Of a stretch of DNA of 64,000 nucleotides, positions 28,254-40,256 are shown piece by piece. The position numbers and the translations under genes are program-made. The DNA comes from Synechococcus sp. UW69. Lineage in GTDB: Bacteria; Cyanobacteriota; Cyanobacteriia; PCC-6307; Cyanobiaceae. Where the stretch lies: the NCBI RefSeq assembly GCF_900474185.1, contig NZ_UCNW01000009.1, positions 124,001-188,000 of the forward strand. The letters run 5' to 3'. Each line of letters starts with the position of its first letter. Positions within the stretch are counted from its first letter, which is position 1. Under the pieces are notes generated by a model, which was not told the DNA's origin, did not search any database, and was given only the letters and a program-made list of their open reading frames with translations.

Positions 28254-29165
28254 TTGGTTTCCTCGCAAACAGCTGACACCCGTGAGCTACGCCAGCGGGC
28301 AGCGGTGGTGGCACGGCGTGAGCCCCTGCCAGCCCGTCAGCGCAAGCTGAAGATGGGTACCACCAGCTTCATGCTGGTGATGCACGTGCTAGCCACCGTG
28401 GCCCTGCTCCCAAGGTTCTGGAGCTGGCAGGGCGTTGTGGCTTTCGGAGTTTTGTACTGGATGACTGTGCTGGGCGTCACGCTTGGTCTGCACCGTCTGG
28501 TCGCACACCGCAGCTTGGTGGTTCCGGTATGGGTGGAGCGCATCCTGGTGCTCATGGGCACCCTCGCCTGTCAGAGCGGCCCGATCGAGTGGGTGGGATT
28601 GCATCGCCATCACCATCGCTTCTCCGATCAACCCAATGATCACCATGACGCTGGGCGTGGGCTGTGGTGGAGCCACAGCGAATGGATGCTGCACGACATC
28701 CCTGCTTTAAGAGAGCTCGACCGTTACGCCGGCGACCTTCAATGCGATCCGTTTTATCGCTGGCTCGACCGCTGGTTCCTGCTCCTTCAAATCCCCCTGG
28801 GACTTGGGCTGTACTGGTTCGGGGAAACTGCACAGGTGCATGGTGGAGGCCTTGGCTTGGTGCTGTGGGCCATCCCGCTCCGCCTCGTGGTCGTCTATCA
28901 CGTGACCTGGCTGGTGAATTCAGCCACCCACGCCTTCGGATACCGCAACTTCGATTGCCCTGACCTGTCGCGCAATTGCTGGTGGGTGGCTTTGCTCTCG
29001 TTCGGTGAGGGTTGGCACAACAACCACCACGCTCACCCCGCAAGCGCTCGCCACGGTCTGCGCTGGTTTGAATTTGATTTCACCTGGCAACACGTGCGGC
29101 TGCTCAAGCGTCTTGGCCTGGCAAGCCGTGTCCGCACTGCTCGTTACGTCAACGAAGCCTCCTGA
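28254..29165 (+). CDS. Acyl-lipid/acyl-CoA delta-9-type fatty acid desaturase
   Basis: 303 aa integral membrane diiron desaturase. The three histidine boxes are present: HRLVAH, HRHHH and HNNHH, arranged as in delta-9 (DesC-type) enzymes, with four hydrophobic segments between them. It introduces a double bond into membrane lipid acyl chains, adjusting fluidity. The start is TTG at 28254, supported by an AGGAG ribosome site at 28242-28246 seven bases upstream. A small hairpin, AGCCTC-CT-GAGGCT, overlaps the stop codon. Confidence 0.93.
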   Translation: MVSSQTADTRELRQRAAVVARREPLPARQRKLKMGTTSFMLVMHVLATVALLPRFWSWQGVVAFGVLYWMTVLGVTLGLHRLVAHRSLVVPVWVERILVLMGTLACQSGPIEWVGLHRHHHRFSDQPNDHHDAGRGLWWSHSEWMLHDIPALRELDRYAGDLQCDPFYRWLDRWFLLLQIPLGLGLYWFGETAQVHGGGLGLVLWAIPLRLVVVYHVTWLVNSATHAFGYRNFDCPDLSRNCWWVALLSFGEGWHNNHHAHPASARHGLRWFEFDFTWQHVRLLKRLGLASRVRTARYVNEAS

Positions 29166-29242
29166 GGCTCTGAGACTTTTGACCAACAGGCCACGTCGTA
29201 ACGTGGTCGATCGCACCCGCCTTCATCCATCGTTCCGGTCCC

Positions 29243-29701
29243 ATGCCTAAGCGTGTAAAAGTCGTTCTGAATGAGGACCTCCTCAGCCTGGGCAAGGACG
29301 GAGACCTGGTGGAAGTTGCTCCGGGTTATGCCCGTAACTTCCTGCTCCCCTTCGGCAAAGCTGTGCCCCTCACCCCAGCGGTGATGAAGCAGGTGGAGCA
29401 CCGCCGGGCCAAGGAAGCTGAACGCCAGGCAGCTCTGAAGCAGGAAGCGCTCGACTTCAAGACCGCCCTTTCCACCATCGGTCGTTTCACCGTCAAGAAG
29501 CAGACCGGTGAAGACAACGTGCTGTTCGGCACCGTGACCAACGGTGATGTGGCCGAAGCCATCGAAGCAGCCACCAAGAAGGAGATCGACCGCCGCGACA
29601 TCGTGGTGCCTGAAATCCACCGCACCGGCAAGTTCACCGTCACGGTGAAGCTTCACAGCGAAGTCACCGCCGAGATCAACCTGGAAGTGGTCAGCTACTG
29701 A
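29243..29701 (+). CDS. rplI: 50S ribosomal protein L9
   Basis: 152 aa. The N-terminal domain carries the L9 signature [21 protein letters not shown], then a long connecting helix and the C-terminal rRNA-binding domain ([14 protein letters not shown]). It binds 23S rRNA. It is followed 70 bases later by dnaB, a common bacterial gene order. Confidence 0.97.
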   Translation: MPKRVKVVLNEDLLSLGKDGDLVEVAPGYARNFLLPFGKAVPLTPAVMKQVEHRRAKEAERQAALKQEALDFKTALSTIGRFTVKKQTGEDNVLFGTVTNGDVAEAIEAATKKEIDRRDIVVPEIHRTGKFTVTVKLHSEVTAEINLEVVSY

Positions 29702-29771
29702 TCTCTGTCAAACAACACTCAAACGGCTCATCCGAGCCAGAGTGTGATTCCTTTCGTAACGCCCTGCCGCC

Positions 29772-31178
29772 ATGGTGAGCGTCCCCCTGCCAGAGAAGAA
29801 TGATGGGGGACGCCGTGGTTATGGCCAGAGCCGTCGCGACGACGAGCCGAACTTCGAGGCCCTGCCCGATTCCGTCCCGCCCCAGAACCTGGAGGCGGAA
29901 GAGGCGGTGTTGGGGGGCATCCTGCTGGATCCTGATGCAATCGGGCGTGTGGCTGACGTGCTGCAGCCGGAAGCCTTCTATCTGAACGCCCACCGGGAGA
30001 TCTTTCGCACCGCGCTGATGCTGCACGGCCAGGGCAAGCCGACGGATCTCACTGCCATGAGCGCCTGGCTGGCCGACACCGGCGCCCTCGAGAAGGTAGG
30101 CGGCAACAACCGACTGGTGGAGCTGGTGGAGCGGGTTCCCTCCACCGCCTCGATCGAGCAGGTGGCCCGGCTGGTGATGGACAAGTTCCTACGCCGCCAG
30201 CTGATCCGCTCCGGCAACGAAGTGATTCAACTGGGATTTGATCAGAGCCTGCCGATGGAGCAGGTGCTGGACCAAGCGGAGCAGAAAATCTTCGCCATCA
30301 GCCAAGAGAAACCTTCCAAGGGTCTGACCCCCACAGCCGAAATCCTCACCCAGACCTTTGAGGAGATCGAGAGCCGCTCGCTGGGCACCTCAGTGGCCGG
30401 CATCCCGGTGAACTTCTACGACCTGGATGCGATGACCCAGGGCCTGCAACGCAGCGACCTGATCATCGTTGCCGGCCGGCCAGCCATGGGAAAAACCTCG
30501 ATCGTTCTGAACCTGGCCAAGAACGTGGCCCAGCTGCACGACCTGCCGGTGTGCCTGTTCTCCCTGGAGATGAGCAAGGAGCAGCTCACCTATCGCCTGC
30601 TCTCGATGGAGGTGGGCATTGAAGCGGGCCGACTGCGCACGGGCCGACTGCAACAGGAGGAATGGCCACTGCTGGGCCAGGGCATCAACAGCCTGGGACA
30701 ACTGCCGATCTTCATCGACGACAAACCCAACTCCGGGGTACTGGAGATGCGCTCGCTCTGCCGGCGGCTGATGGCGGAACAGGGCAAGGAGCTGGGGCTG
30801 GTGATGATCGACTACCTGCAACTCATGGAAGGCTCGGGCTCGGACAACCGGGTGCAGGAGCTGTCGCGCATCACCCGGGGCCTGAAGCAGATGGCCCGGG
30901 AACTGAACGTTCCCGTGATTGCCCTGTCCCAGCTCAGCCGTGGCGTGGAATCGCGCACCAACAAACGACCGATGCTCAGCGACCTGCGGGAATCGGGCTC
31001 GATCGAGCAGGACGCCGACTTGGTGCTGATGATCTATCGCGACGAGTACTACAACCCGGAAACCCCAGACCGAGGCATCACCGAAGTGATCGTGACCAAG
31101 CATCGCAACGGTCCGGTGGGCACGGTGAAGCTGCTGTTCGAGCCACAGTTCACCCGCTTCCGCAACCTGGCGGCCTGA
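29772..31178 (+). CDS. dnaB: Replicative DNA helicase
   Basis: 468 aa hexameric helicase at the replication fork. The N-terminal DnaB domain (PQNLEAEEAVLGGILLD) is followed by the RecA-like motor with Walker A GRPAMGKTS, Walker B LVMIDYLQLM and the SQLSRGVE-R segment. There is no intein: the length is normal and the motor is uninterrupted. It lies 21 bases before mnmG. Confidence 0.97.
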   Translation: MVSVPLPEKNDGGRRGYGQSRRDDEPNFEALPDSVPPQNLEAEEAVLGGILLDPDAIGRVADVLQPEAFYLNAHREIFRTALMLHGQGKPTDLTAMSAWLADTGALEKVGGNNRLVELVERVPSTASIEQVARLVMDKFLRRQLIRSGNEVIQLGFDQSLPMEQVLDQAEQKIFAISQEKPSKGLTPTAEILTQTFEEIESRSLGTSVAGIPVNFYDLDAMTQGLQRSDLIIVAGRPAMGKTSIVLNLAKNVAQLHDLPVCLFSLEMSKEQLTYRLLSMEVGIEAGRLRTGRLQQEEWPLLGQGINSLGQLPIFIDDKPNSGVLEMRSLCRRLMAEQGKELGLVMIDYLQLMEGSGSDNRVQELSRITRGLKQMARELNVPVIALSQLSRGVESRTNKRPMLSDLRESGSIEQDADLVLMIYRDEYYNPETPDRGITEVIVTKHRNGPVGTVKLLFEPQFTRFRNLAA

Positions 31179-31199
31179 TCCAGATCAGATAATGAAGCC

Positions 31200-33131
31200 A
31201 TGAGCTTCAGCGCCGCCCCCACTGAATCCTTCGAAGTGATCGTGGTTGGCGGCGGCCATGCCGGTTGTGAAGCTGCGATCACGGCAGCTCGGCTGGGCCT
31301 GAACACCGCCCTGTTCAGCCTCAATCTCGATCGCATCGCCTGGCAGCCCTGCAACCCGGCCGTCGGTGGCCCCGCCAAAAGCCAGCTCGTCCATGAAGTG
31401 GATGCCCTCGGTGGGGTGATCGGTCGCCTGGCCGATGCCACCGCCATCCAGAAGCGCATCCTCAACGCCAGCCGCGGCCCGGCGGTGTGGGCCCTGCGCG
31501 CTCAAACCGACAAGCGCCTCTATTCCCGCCAGATGCTGCAACTGCTGCAGCACACCCCCAACCTCGCCCTGCGCGAAGCGATGGTGACCGGCCTGGAAAC
31601 AACGGGGGACGGCGACCAGCAACGCATCAGCGGCATCCGCACCTATTTCGGCAGCGTCTATGGCGCTGAGGCGGTGATCCTCACCGCCGGCACCTTCCTC
31701 GGCGGCCGCATCTGGGTGGGACATCAATCCATGGCCGCCGGCCGCGCCGGTGAACAGGCCGCCGAAGGCCTCACCGAGGCTCTCCAGCAACTTGGCTTCC
31801 ACACCGACAGGCTGAAAACGGGCACCCCCGCCCGGGTGGACCGGCGCAGCATCGCCCTCGATCAACTGGAGGAGCAGCCCAGCGATGCGGCCGATCGCTT
31901 CTTCTCCTTTGACCCGGCCGCCTGGGTGAGCGGTGAGCAGATGAGCTGCCACATCACCCGCACCACGGCAAAAACCCATCAGCTGATTCGCGACAACCTG
32001 CACCTCACCGCCATCTACGGCGGCGTGATCGACAGCAAAGGCCCGCGCTACTGCCCCTCGATCGAAGACAAGATCGTGCGCTTCGCGGACAAGGACAGCC
32101 ACCAGATCTTCCTCGAGCCGGAGGGTCGCGACACCCCGGAGATCTATGTGCAGGGCTTCTCCACCGGCCTGCCGGAGCCGATCCAGCTGCAACTACTGCG
32201 CAGCCTGCCGGGCTTGGAACAAGCCGTGATGCTGCGGCCGGCCTATTCGGTTGATTACGACTATCTGCCCGCCACCCAGCTCAAGCCATCCCTGGAAACC
32301 AAGCGAGTGCGTGGCCTGTTCAGCGCCGGCCAGCTCAATGGCACCACGGGCTATGAGGAAGCCGCCGCCCAGGGTCTGGTGGCCGGCGTCAACGCAGCCC
32401 GGCTGATCGGCGGCCAGGAGCCGGTGCACTTCCCCCGTGAAGGCAGCTACATCGGCACGATGATCGACGATCTGGTGAGCAAAGACCTGCGCGAGCCCTA
32501 CCGGGTGCTCACCAGCCGCAGCGAATACCGCCTGATCCTGCGGGGTGACAACGCCGACCGCCGGCTGACGCCCCTGGGCCGTGAGCTCGGCCTGATCGAC
32601 GACCGCCGCTGGCAGCTGTTCGAGAAGAAACTCGAAGCAATGGAGGCCGAAAAACAGCGACTGGAAACCGTACGCCTCAAGGTGAGTGATCCAGTGGCTC
32701 CGGCGGTGGAGCAAGAAACAGGCGCAGCGATCAAAGGCTCGATCACCCTGGCCGACCTGCTGCGACGACCCGGCATGCACGCCGCTGATCTGGTGCGCCA
32801 TGGTCTGGCCGACGCCGACCTGCCCCTGCCAGTGCGAGAGGGGGCTGAGATCGACATCAAATACAGCGGCTACCTGCAACGGCAACAACAACAAATCGAT
32901 CAGGTGAAACGCCAGAGCCAGCGCAAGCTGCCTGCCGATCTGAACTACGCCGGCATTGGCACTCTCTCCAACGAAGCCCGCGAAAAGCTCGCTGCGATTC
33001 AACCGAGCACCCTTGGTCAGGCCAGCCGGATCCCCGGCGTCAGCAAGGCCGACATCACAGCCCTGCTGATGTGGCTGGAACTGCAGAAAAGGGAACACCA
33101 ACCCCTCGCCCCCACCGCAGAAGCTCGATAG
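31200..33131 (+). CDS. mnmG: tRNA uridine-5-carboxymethylaminomethyl modification enzyme
   Basis: 643 aa FAD protein that, with MnmE, modifies U34 of several tRNAs. The N-terminal FAD motif is [11 protein letters not shown], followed by GGPAKSQLV and the GTFLGGRIW and [13 protein letters not shown] family signatures. The C-terminal helical domain binds tRNA/MnmE. It follows dnaB by 21 bases. Confidence 0.97.
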   Translation: MSFSAAPTESFEVIVVGGGHAGCEAAITAARLGLNTALFSLNLDRIAWQPCNPAVGGPAKSQLVHEVDALGGVIGRLADATAIQKRILNASRGPAVWALRAQTDKRLYSRQMLQLLQHTPNLALREAMVTGLETTGDGDQQRISGIRTYFGSVYGAEAVILTAGTFLGGRIWVGHQSMAAGRAGEQAAEGLTEALQQLGFHTDRLKTGTPARVDRRSIALDQLEEQPSDAADRFFSFDPAAWVSGEQMSCHITRTTAKTHQLIRDNLHLTAIYGGVIDSKGPRYCPSIEDKIVRFADKDSHQIFLEPEGRDTPEIYVQGFSTGLPEPIQLQLLRSLPGLEQAVMLRPAYSVDYDYLPATQLKPSLETKRVRGLFSAGQLNGTTGYEEAAAQGLVAGVNAARLIGGQEPVHFPREGSYIGTMIDDLVSKDLREPYRVLTSRSEYRLILRGDNADRRLTPLGRELGLIDDRRWQLFEKKLEAMEAEKQRLETVRLKVSDPVAPAVEQETGAAIKGSITLADLLRRPGMHAADLVRHGLADADLPLPVREGAEIDIKYSGYLQRQQQQIDQVKRQSQRKLPADLNYAGIGTLSNEAREKLAAIQPSTLGQASRIPGVSKADITALLMWLELQKREHQPLAPTAEAR

Positions 33132-33155
33132 CGTTGGCGTCCTGAAACGTCTGCG

Positions 33156-33824
33156 GTGTCAGCACGGGTTCCCACCTCACGCGCCTACTGGAACCTGCGA
33201 GCCGAGCAGGTGATGGACCAGGTGTTTGACCATGAGACGGTCACCGCCCCGAGCCAGCCACACCTGGTGCCGGTTGATGTTGATGTGCACGAACCAACGG
33301 CAGCAGCACCCGACCGCCGCTCCCCTACCCCCTGGCTGCTGCCGCTGATAAGTGGCGTCGCCGTTGCCGGGGTGATCTGCAGCGCCTGGCTGGTAAGCAG
33401 CCTGCAGCGCTCCCGCCTGGACCTGGAACGGCAGCAAAGCGTCGCCATGATCGAGCGGCTGCGCGACCAACTCGCTGCGCAGGAGACCCGCCCAGAACCA
33501 ACGGTCACGCCTGAGGAGGCTTCAGAAGCGGTCTTGAGCCTGGAACCGCTGACCCTGCCGATCAAACAGCCGTTGACGGCCGTTCCCCAAAGCAGCGATC
33601 AAGCCCCGGCTCCGATCGAGCCCACCCCCCAACTCACAGGCGTGGTGAAGGGCCCGGGTGGAACCAGTTCCGCCATTTTTCAGCTGGGACAGGGATCGGT
33701 GTCCGCCGGCATCGGTGATGCCATCGGCAGCAGCGGTTGGGTTCTCAACAACGTCACCGATAGCGGTGCTGTAATCAGCCGCAACGGCCAGAGCCAAACC
33801 CTTTCGGTGGGAGGACTCTTCTGA
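33156..33824 (+). CDS. Single-pass membrane protein of unknown function, GspC/PilP-like tail
   Basis: 222 aa, GTG start. Cytoplasmic N-terminus, one membrane helix at about 60-82, a charged coiled-coil-like stretch (84-112), a proline-rich linker, and a small beta-rich C-terminal domain (about 160-222: GVVKGPGGTSSAIFQLGQGS to LSVGGLF). The layout resembles the inner-membrane linker proteins of type II secretion or type IV pili, whose tail has a similar small beta domain, but no decisive motif was found. It lies directly before the chorismate lyase gene. Confidence 0.65.
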   Translation: MSARVPTSRAYWNLRAEQVMDQVFDHETVTAPSQPHLVPVDVDVHEPTAAAPDRRSPTPWLLPLISGVAVAGVICSAWLVSSLQRSRLDLERQQSVAMIERLRDQLAAQETRPEPTVTPEEASEAVLSLEPLTLPIKQPLTAVPQSSDQAPAPIEPTPQLTGVVKGPGGTSSAIFQLGQGSVSAGIGDAIGSSGWVLNNVTDSGAVISRNGQSQTLSVGGLF

Positions 33825-33883
33825 ACCCCACCCAGCGACTTCACCCATCACCGCACCAGCTCTGGCAAGCCCCCACCGACGCC

Positions 33884-34420
33884 GTGCTCTCGGCGGAGGG
33901 ACCGCGACAACTACCAGGACCCTGGCGGCTGATGCTGCTGGGTGATGGCAGCCCAACCCGCCACCTGCGACTCCTAACCGGTTCACCCGTCGCCGTGGAT
34001 TTGATCGCCATGGAGGCCGACCAGAGCGACCACCCCGGGGCACCGGAGGAAGTGAAGGAACTGATGGCACCCTTGCTGCGCCGTCAGGTCTGGCTGACCT
34101 GCGGCGGCACACCCCTGGCCTGGGCGGAAAGCTGGTGGAACCAAGCTGAAGCGGATTGGCACCTGCGGGACCGCAATCAACCGATCTGGAAAAGCCTGAC
34201 GGAAGGACGCTCTGAGCTGTTCCGGGAGGTGGACGGCTTGGCGCTGGTGGAGGGAGATTGGCTCGACCAGACCTTTGGCTATCGCGGCCCGTATTGGAGC
34301 CGCCACTACCGCTTCTTCCGCCAAGGCAAGGCCCTCACCGTGATTCGCGAAGTGTTCAGCCCCCAGCTCGAAACCTGGCTCGGGCCCACGCTGCGCCAAG
34401 AGTTTCAACAAAGTTCATGA
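33884..34420 (+). CDS. Chorismate lyase
   Basis: 178 aa from a GTG at 33884. Cyanobacterial-type chorismate lyase (DUF98/UbiC-like fold), releasing 4-hydroxybenzoate for plastoquinone synthesis. Seen: PWRLMLLGDGSPTRHLRLLTG, WAESWWN and REVFSPQLE, which fit the family. Protein-like sequence continues in frame upstream to 33821 (LHPSPHQLWQAPTDAV) without an ATG, GTG or TTG. The natural start may therefore be a CTG at 33821 overlapping the previous stop, which would be unusual. Confidence 0.8.
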   Translation: MLSAEGPRQLPGPWRLMLLGDGSPTRHLRLLTGSPVAVDLIAMEADQSDHPGAPEEVKELMAPLLRRQVWLTCGGTPLAWAESWWNQAEADWHLRDRNQPIWKSLTEGRSELFREVDGLALVEGDWLDQTFGYRGPYWSRHYRFFRQGKALTVIREVFSPQLETWLGPTLRQEFQQSS

Positions 34421-34450
34421 ACAAACCCTCGAGTTTGTTGGGATTTGCTC

Positions 34451-34472
34451 TTGACAACTTGCCAAGAGTTGT
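34451..34472 (+). promoter_or_regulatory. Candidate -35 element overlapping an inverted repeat
   Basis: TTGACA at 34451-34456 overlaps ACAACT-(7)-AGTTGT (34454-34472), whose spacer contains a second symmetry CTTG-C-CAAG. No good -10 is obvious at the right spacing. It lies 39 bases before the next start codon and could be an operator for that gene. Confidence 0.35.
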
Positions 34473-34510
34473 GCTCTCAGGAAGATGTAGGCACTTCGGT
34501 TCACCGTGTC

Positions 34511-34948
34511 ATGGCTGCCACAACCTCTTGGCTCAGCCTCACCGACCTCGGTCGGATCTACGGCATTTCAGCCATTCACTGCGGCAAGACCCTCGAGCAT
34601 CAAGGCTGGCGTGACCGTCGGGGTCGCCCCACCCAGAGCGCACTCGACGCCAATGCCGCCATGCAGACAGGGCCCCACGGCCAAGGGCGAAGCGTGCTCT
34701 GGAACCGCGAAATCTGCAGCCATCTGCTGGAACAAAAGGGGTATGAGCCCATGAGCCGCAGCCTCCAAATCGAACAGTGGACACAACTGCTGGAGGCCCT
34801 CCAGGTCGGATCGCCGTCGATCACCGCCACAGCCGACCAAATGGCGGAAGACATGCCCGGGGAACTGCTCGACGATGTAAACCACAAACTGGCCGAACGG
34901 GGCTGCCGCTATCGGGTCAACCCACGTTCGCTTCACGCCAGCCGTTAA
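34511..34948 (+). CDS. Helix-turn-helix-like protein of unknown function
   Basis: 145 aa from the ATG at 34511. The N-terminal LSLTDLGRIYGISAIHCGK followed by LEHQGWRDRRGRPTQSA looks like the winged-helix-type segment seen in phage antirepressor or KilA-C-like domains, where a short HTH precedes a basic turn. The second half is helical and acidic, without known motifs. An inverted repeat upstream could be its operator. It overlaps the convergent gene ending at 34945 by four bases. Confidence 0.6.
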   Translation: MAATTSWLSLTDLGRIYGISAIHCGKTLEHQGWRDRRGRPTQSALDANAAMQTGPHGQGRSVLWNREICSHLLEQKGYEPMSRSLQIEQWTQLLEALQVGSPSITATADQMAEDMPGELLDDVNHKLAERGCRYRVNPRSLHASR

Positions 34949-35472
34949 TCGGCCCGGACGCGGCTGGAACGCGGCAGTGCCCTTCTTGCGGAAGTCGGAT
35001 TCGGAGCGGCTTCGGGCTCCGGACGGGGGGTCGTTTGCGCCGACCGTGACCAACGCTGGACTCGAAAGCTGTCATCCTCCGGCCAATCCTGCTGATCTGA
35101 TTTGAACTCCTGAGCCACAGGCGGCGTTGACGTTGGCACTGGTGCAGGCACAGAACGGCGGCCCCGGCGTGAGATTGCATCGAGGGGTCGCCTGGTGGAA
35201 CGCGAAGGACGCGCTGACTCCGGGCGGCCCCGCCCGGACTCTTGCCAAGGCTCCTGCCAGTCGTCGTCCTCTTCCAGCAGCCACTCGACTTTTTCACTGA
35301 CCCAGCGGCCCATTGAATCGAGGTCCAAACCGGAACGCCGCTGCCCGGGTCGTTGTCCAGGCCGCCGGCCGGAGACACCATCGACGAGCTGACGTCCGGT
35401 TTCCAAAAATTGGTCAAGACGGCGATCCCGCTGATCACGGAACCGGTCCAACCGATCGAATCGATCCTCCAT
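34945..35472 (-). CDS. Arginine-rich disordered protein of unknown function
   Basis: 175 aa. It opens with a charged helical repeat (MEDRFDRLDRFRDQRDRRLD), then a short ordered piece (MGRWVSEKVEWLLEEDDDW), then a long low-complexity Arg/Pro/Ser tail. There is no membrane segment or known domain. It is preceded by a 31 aa reading frame and a SprT-like gene on the same strand, with gaps of nine and zero bases, so it belongs to a small operon. Confidence 0.6.
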   Translation of the reverse strand: MEDRFDRLDRFRDQRDRRLDQFLETGRQLVDGVSGRRPGQRPGQRRSGLDLDSMGRWVSEKVEWLLEEDDDWQEPWQESGRGRPESARPSRSTRRPLDAISRRGRRSVPAPVPTSTPPVAQEFKSDQQDWPEDDSFRVQRWSRSAQTTPRPEPEAAPNPTSARRALPRSSRVRAD

Positions 35473-35481
35473 CCCCTGACG

Positions 35482-35577
35482 TTACCGACGGCGGCGGCGC
35501 AACCACTGTTCCCGCCGCAATCCCAACAACACAATCACCACACCACCGCATTCAAGGGACAGCCAGAACACCTCCAT
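35482..35577 (-). CDS. 31 aa membrane peptide in the SprT operon
   Basis: ATG at 35577 immediately after the TAG stop of the SprT-like gene, ending TAA at 35482. It begins MEVFWLSLECGGVVIVLLGL, one hydrophobic helix, and ends in an arginine-rich tail. It fills the gap between two co-directional genes almost exactly, which argues that it is translated. The function is unknown; similar one-helix peptides are common in picocyanobacteria. Confidence 0.45.
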   Translation of the reverse strand: MEVFWLSLECGGVVIVLLGLRREQWLRRRRR

Positions 35578-36153
35578 CTAGCCCTCCGCCTCCACATAAC
35601 TGAGCACACAGCTGACATCCCAGCGGCCGTGAAAGTGCTCGATGCAACAGGCGCGGCAGGCGGCATTACGCGTGCGTCTCCGGCAAGGAGTGCGACGCCC
35701 GCAGCGGGGACAGACCGCCAGCCAGCGGGGCGGCCGGGGCGGCACCGGATAGCTGTGGCGGATGCTCACCTGAAAGCGACTCTGGGCCGCATTGATCGCT
35801 GCCATCCGAGCCCGGAACAGCGGTCCATGGCTTTCCCGGCGGCGCTGCACCAGATCGACCCATGCGTGGATCATCTCGTGACAAAGCGTGCTTTCCGTAG
35901 CGGTCTGCGGCAGCGGTTCCAAGACGGGTCGCGACAGAACGATCTCGCTGCCGCGTCCCTCGCCCACCCCTGGGCCACGCCGATAAAACCCCGCGGTGCG
36001 GCTCATCCGCCCATCACTCCAACGCACAGCCGTCAGCGGCTGCCCACCATCCACCAGAACACCTCCGAAATGCTCCCGGTTGAGGCGGTGAAACAACGGC
36101 AGCAGGGGCTGCAAAGGCACAGAGCGAGGGGAGGAGATCCGAATCAGCGCCAT
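35578..36153 (-). CDS. SprT-like zinc metalloprotein
   Basis: 191 aa. The metalloprotease-type motif HEMIH has H92, E93 and H96 in LCHEMIHAW, inside a SprT/Spartan-like domain (about 15-125). A C-terminal zinc ribbon has CPRC and further cysteines (about 150-175). Spartan cleaves DNA-protein crosslinks in eukaryotes; bacterial SprT proteins are less studied, so the substrate is unknown. It is first in a three-gene run with the 31 aa peptide and the Arg-rich protein. Confidence 0.85.
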   Translation of the reverse strand: MALIRISSPRSVPLQPLLPLFHRLNREHFGGVLVDGGQPLTAVRWSDGRMSRTAGFYRRGPGVGEGRGSEIVLSRPVLEPLPQTATESTLCHEMIHAWVDLVQRRRESHGPLFRARMAAINAAQSRFQVSIRHSYPVPPRPPRWLAVCPRCGRRTPCRRRTRNAACRACCIEHFHGRWDVSCVLSYVEAEG

Positions 36154-36197
36154 CTTGCCGTGGTCAGTCAGACTCGGCCCTGCTTTGACAGCTGGTG

Positions 36198-38809
<2,612 letters not shown>

Positions 38810-38834
<25 letters not shown>

Positions 38835-39433
38835 AGCGCCCGCCGGGCTGCCCGGCTCACCAACCAGACCACCGCCAGCGTGGCGAGCACCCCCACCACC
38901 CGCAGCGCCCAGGTACCGGCATCGGCCTCACCCCCCAGCACTTCACCGAAACGGGCCACATCTCCAGCCAGCGCCCCCAAGCCGCAAAACAACACGGTGC
39001 CGGGAAGAATCCCAATCAAGCCGATGCTGTAGTCACGCAGGCTCACCTCACTAAGGCCATAGGCGAGGTTGAGCAGGGAAAAGGGAAAAGCGGGCGAGAG
39101 GCGCGTCAGTAAAACGAGCTTCAGCCCCTCCTTGCTGACGGCCCGCTCCACCGCCTGCAGCTTGGGGAGCTGCTCCAAGCGGCGCTGGGCCCAGTCGCGC
39201 AGCACCGAACGCCCCAGCAAAAACACCACCACCGCCCCCAGGCAGGCCCCAACGAACACCAGGCCACTGCCAAGCCAGGTGCCATAGAGCACTCCGGCCA
39301 GCATCGAAGCCCACACCCCCGGCAGCAGCAGCGTCACCCAGAGGGCATAGAGCGGAATGAACAACAGCGCACCGGCCGGGGAGCGCAGCAGCTCCAACAC
39401 ATCCGGCAGCCAGTGCTGAACCAAGGAGATCAA
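38810..39433 (-). CDS. TVP38/TMEM64 (SNARE-associated, DedA-like) membrane protein
   Basis: 207 aa with five to six membrane segments. The family core is visible: ALLFIPLYALWVTLLLPGV, a reentrant-like segment with GTWLGSGLVFVGACLGA, and the FPFSLLNLAYGL motif. DedA/TVP38 proteins are linked to lipid scrambling and membrane homeostasis; no specific substrate is known here. It lies 34 bases after the ABC permease gene on the same strand and may end that operon. Confidence 0.85.
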
Positions 39434-39467
39434 GCGAAATCACCATGCATGCAGCGGAGCATTGCAC

Positions 39468-40256
39468 TCAACTGGAGGCTGAGGTGTAAAACCGCAGGGC
39501 AAACAACCAGAAGGCCCGCGCCGCTGCAAAGAACAGCACCGCCAGCGCCAAGCCAGCCAGCAGCATTGGTCCCGCGGCTTTCCCAAGCAACACCTGGGCC
39601 GGAACCGTGGTGAGAAACGCCACGGGCAGCACCAGGGTGAACAGCAGACGCAAGGCCGGCGGGTAGGCGTTGAGGGGATAACGACCGGAAGCCAGCAGGG
39701 CCCGCAACACCTCGGTGGCATTCCAGGTTTTGACGAACCAGATACTCGTGGCGGCGATCAGAAACCAGAGCGAATAAAGGATCAAGCCACCGGCCAGCAG
39801 CATCACCAGCACGGTGAGCAGTGAGGACAAGGTGAGCACTACGCCGGCCTGATGGCTGCCCCAGGCCAGCAGCACAAGCCCCAGGCCAATTTCCGGCAAC
39901 CCAGCCGGAGACAGGGTGCGGAGCGACAACCAGAACTGGCTGTCGATTGGCTTGAGCAGCACGAAATCCAGGGTGCCCTCCCGCACATGGGTGACGATCG
40001 CCCCAAGATTCGGGCGCAGCCAGGTGGTGGCCATGCCATCGAACACGGTGTAAAGCCCCTGCACCATCAGGGCCTGGGCCCAACTCCAACCCCCCAGGGT
40101 CTGATCGGGGCCATAAAACAGCGAAAGTAGAAACAGGCTGCCGCTGAGGCTCATCGCCACCGCCAGCAGCTCGATCAACACGTTGGCCTGGTATTCCAAC
40201 TGCACCGCCACGGCGGTACTCCAGAAGCGACGCAACGTCCGCCAGTACCGCCCCAT
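39468..40256 (-). CDS. ABC-2-type permease, uncharacterised export system
   Basis: 262 aa from the ATG at 40256 (MGRYWRTLRRFW); the frame is open further but overlaps the upstream gene. Six hydrophobic segments. It matches the second permease type of the three-gene exporter family that also includes viologen exporters. It overlaps the first permease by the ATGA at 40253-40256 and completes the set ATPase, permease, permease. Confidence 0.82.
   Translation of the reverse strand: MGRYWRTLRRFWSTAVAVQLEYQANVLIELLAVAMSLSGSLFLLSLFYGPDQTLGGWSWAQALMVQGLYTVFDGMATTWLRPNLGAIVTHVREGTLDFVLLKPIDSQFWLSLRTLSPAGLPEIGLGLVLLAWGSHQAGVVLTLSSLLTVLVMLLAGGLILYSLWFLIAATSIWFVKTWNATEVLRALLASGRYPLNAYPPALRLLFTLVLPVAFLTTVPAQVLLGKAAGPMLLAGLALAVLFFAAARAFWLFALRFYTSASS

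Noticed and set aside
32193-33101. Reverse frame (302 aa) antisense to mnmG
   Set aside because: Shadow frame; mnmG is complete on the other strand.
34418-34437. Inverted repeat AACAAAC/GTTTGTT after chorismate lyase as terminator
   Set aside because: No T-run follows and it overlaps the stop codon region; termination cannot be supported.
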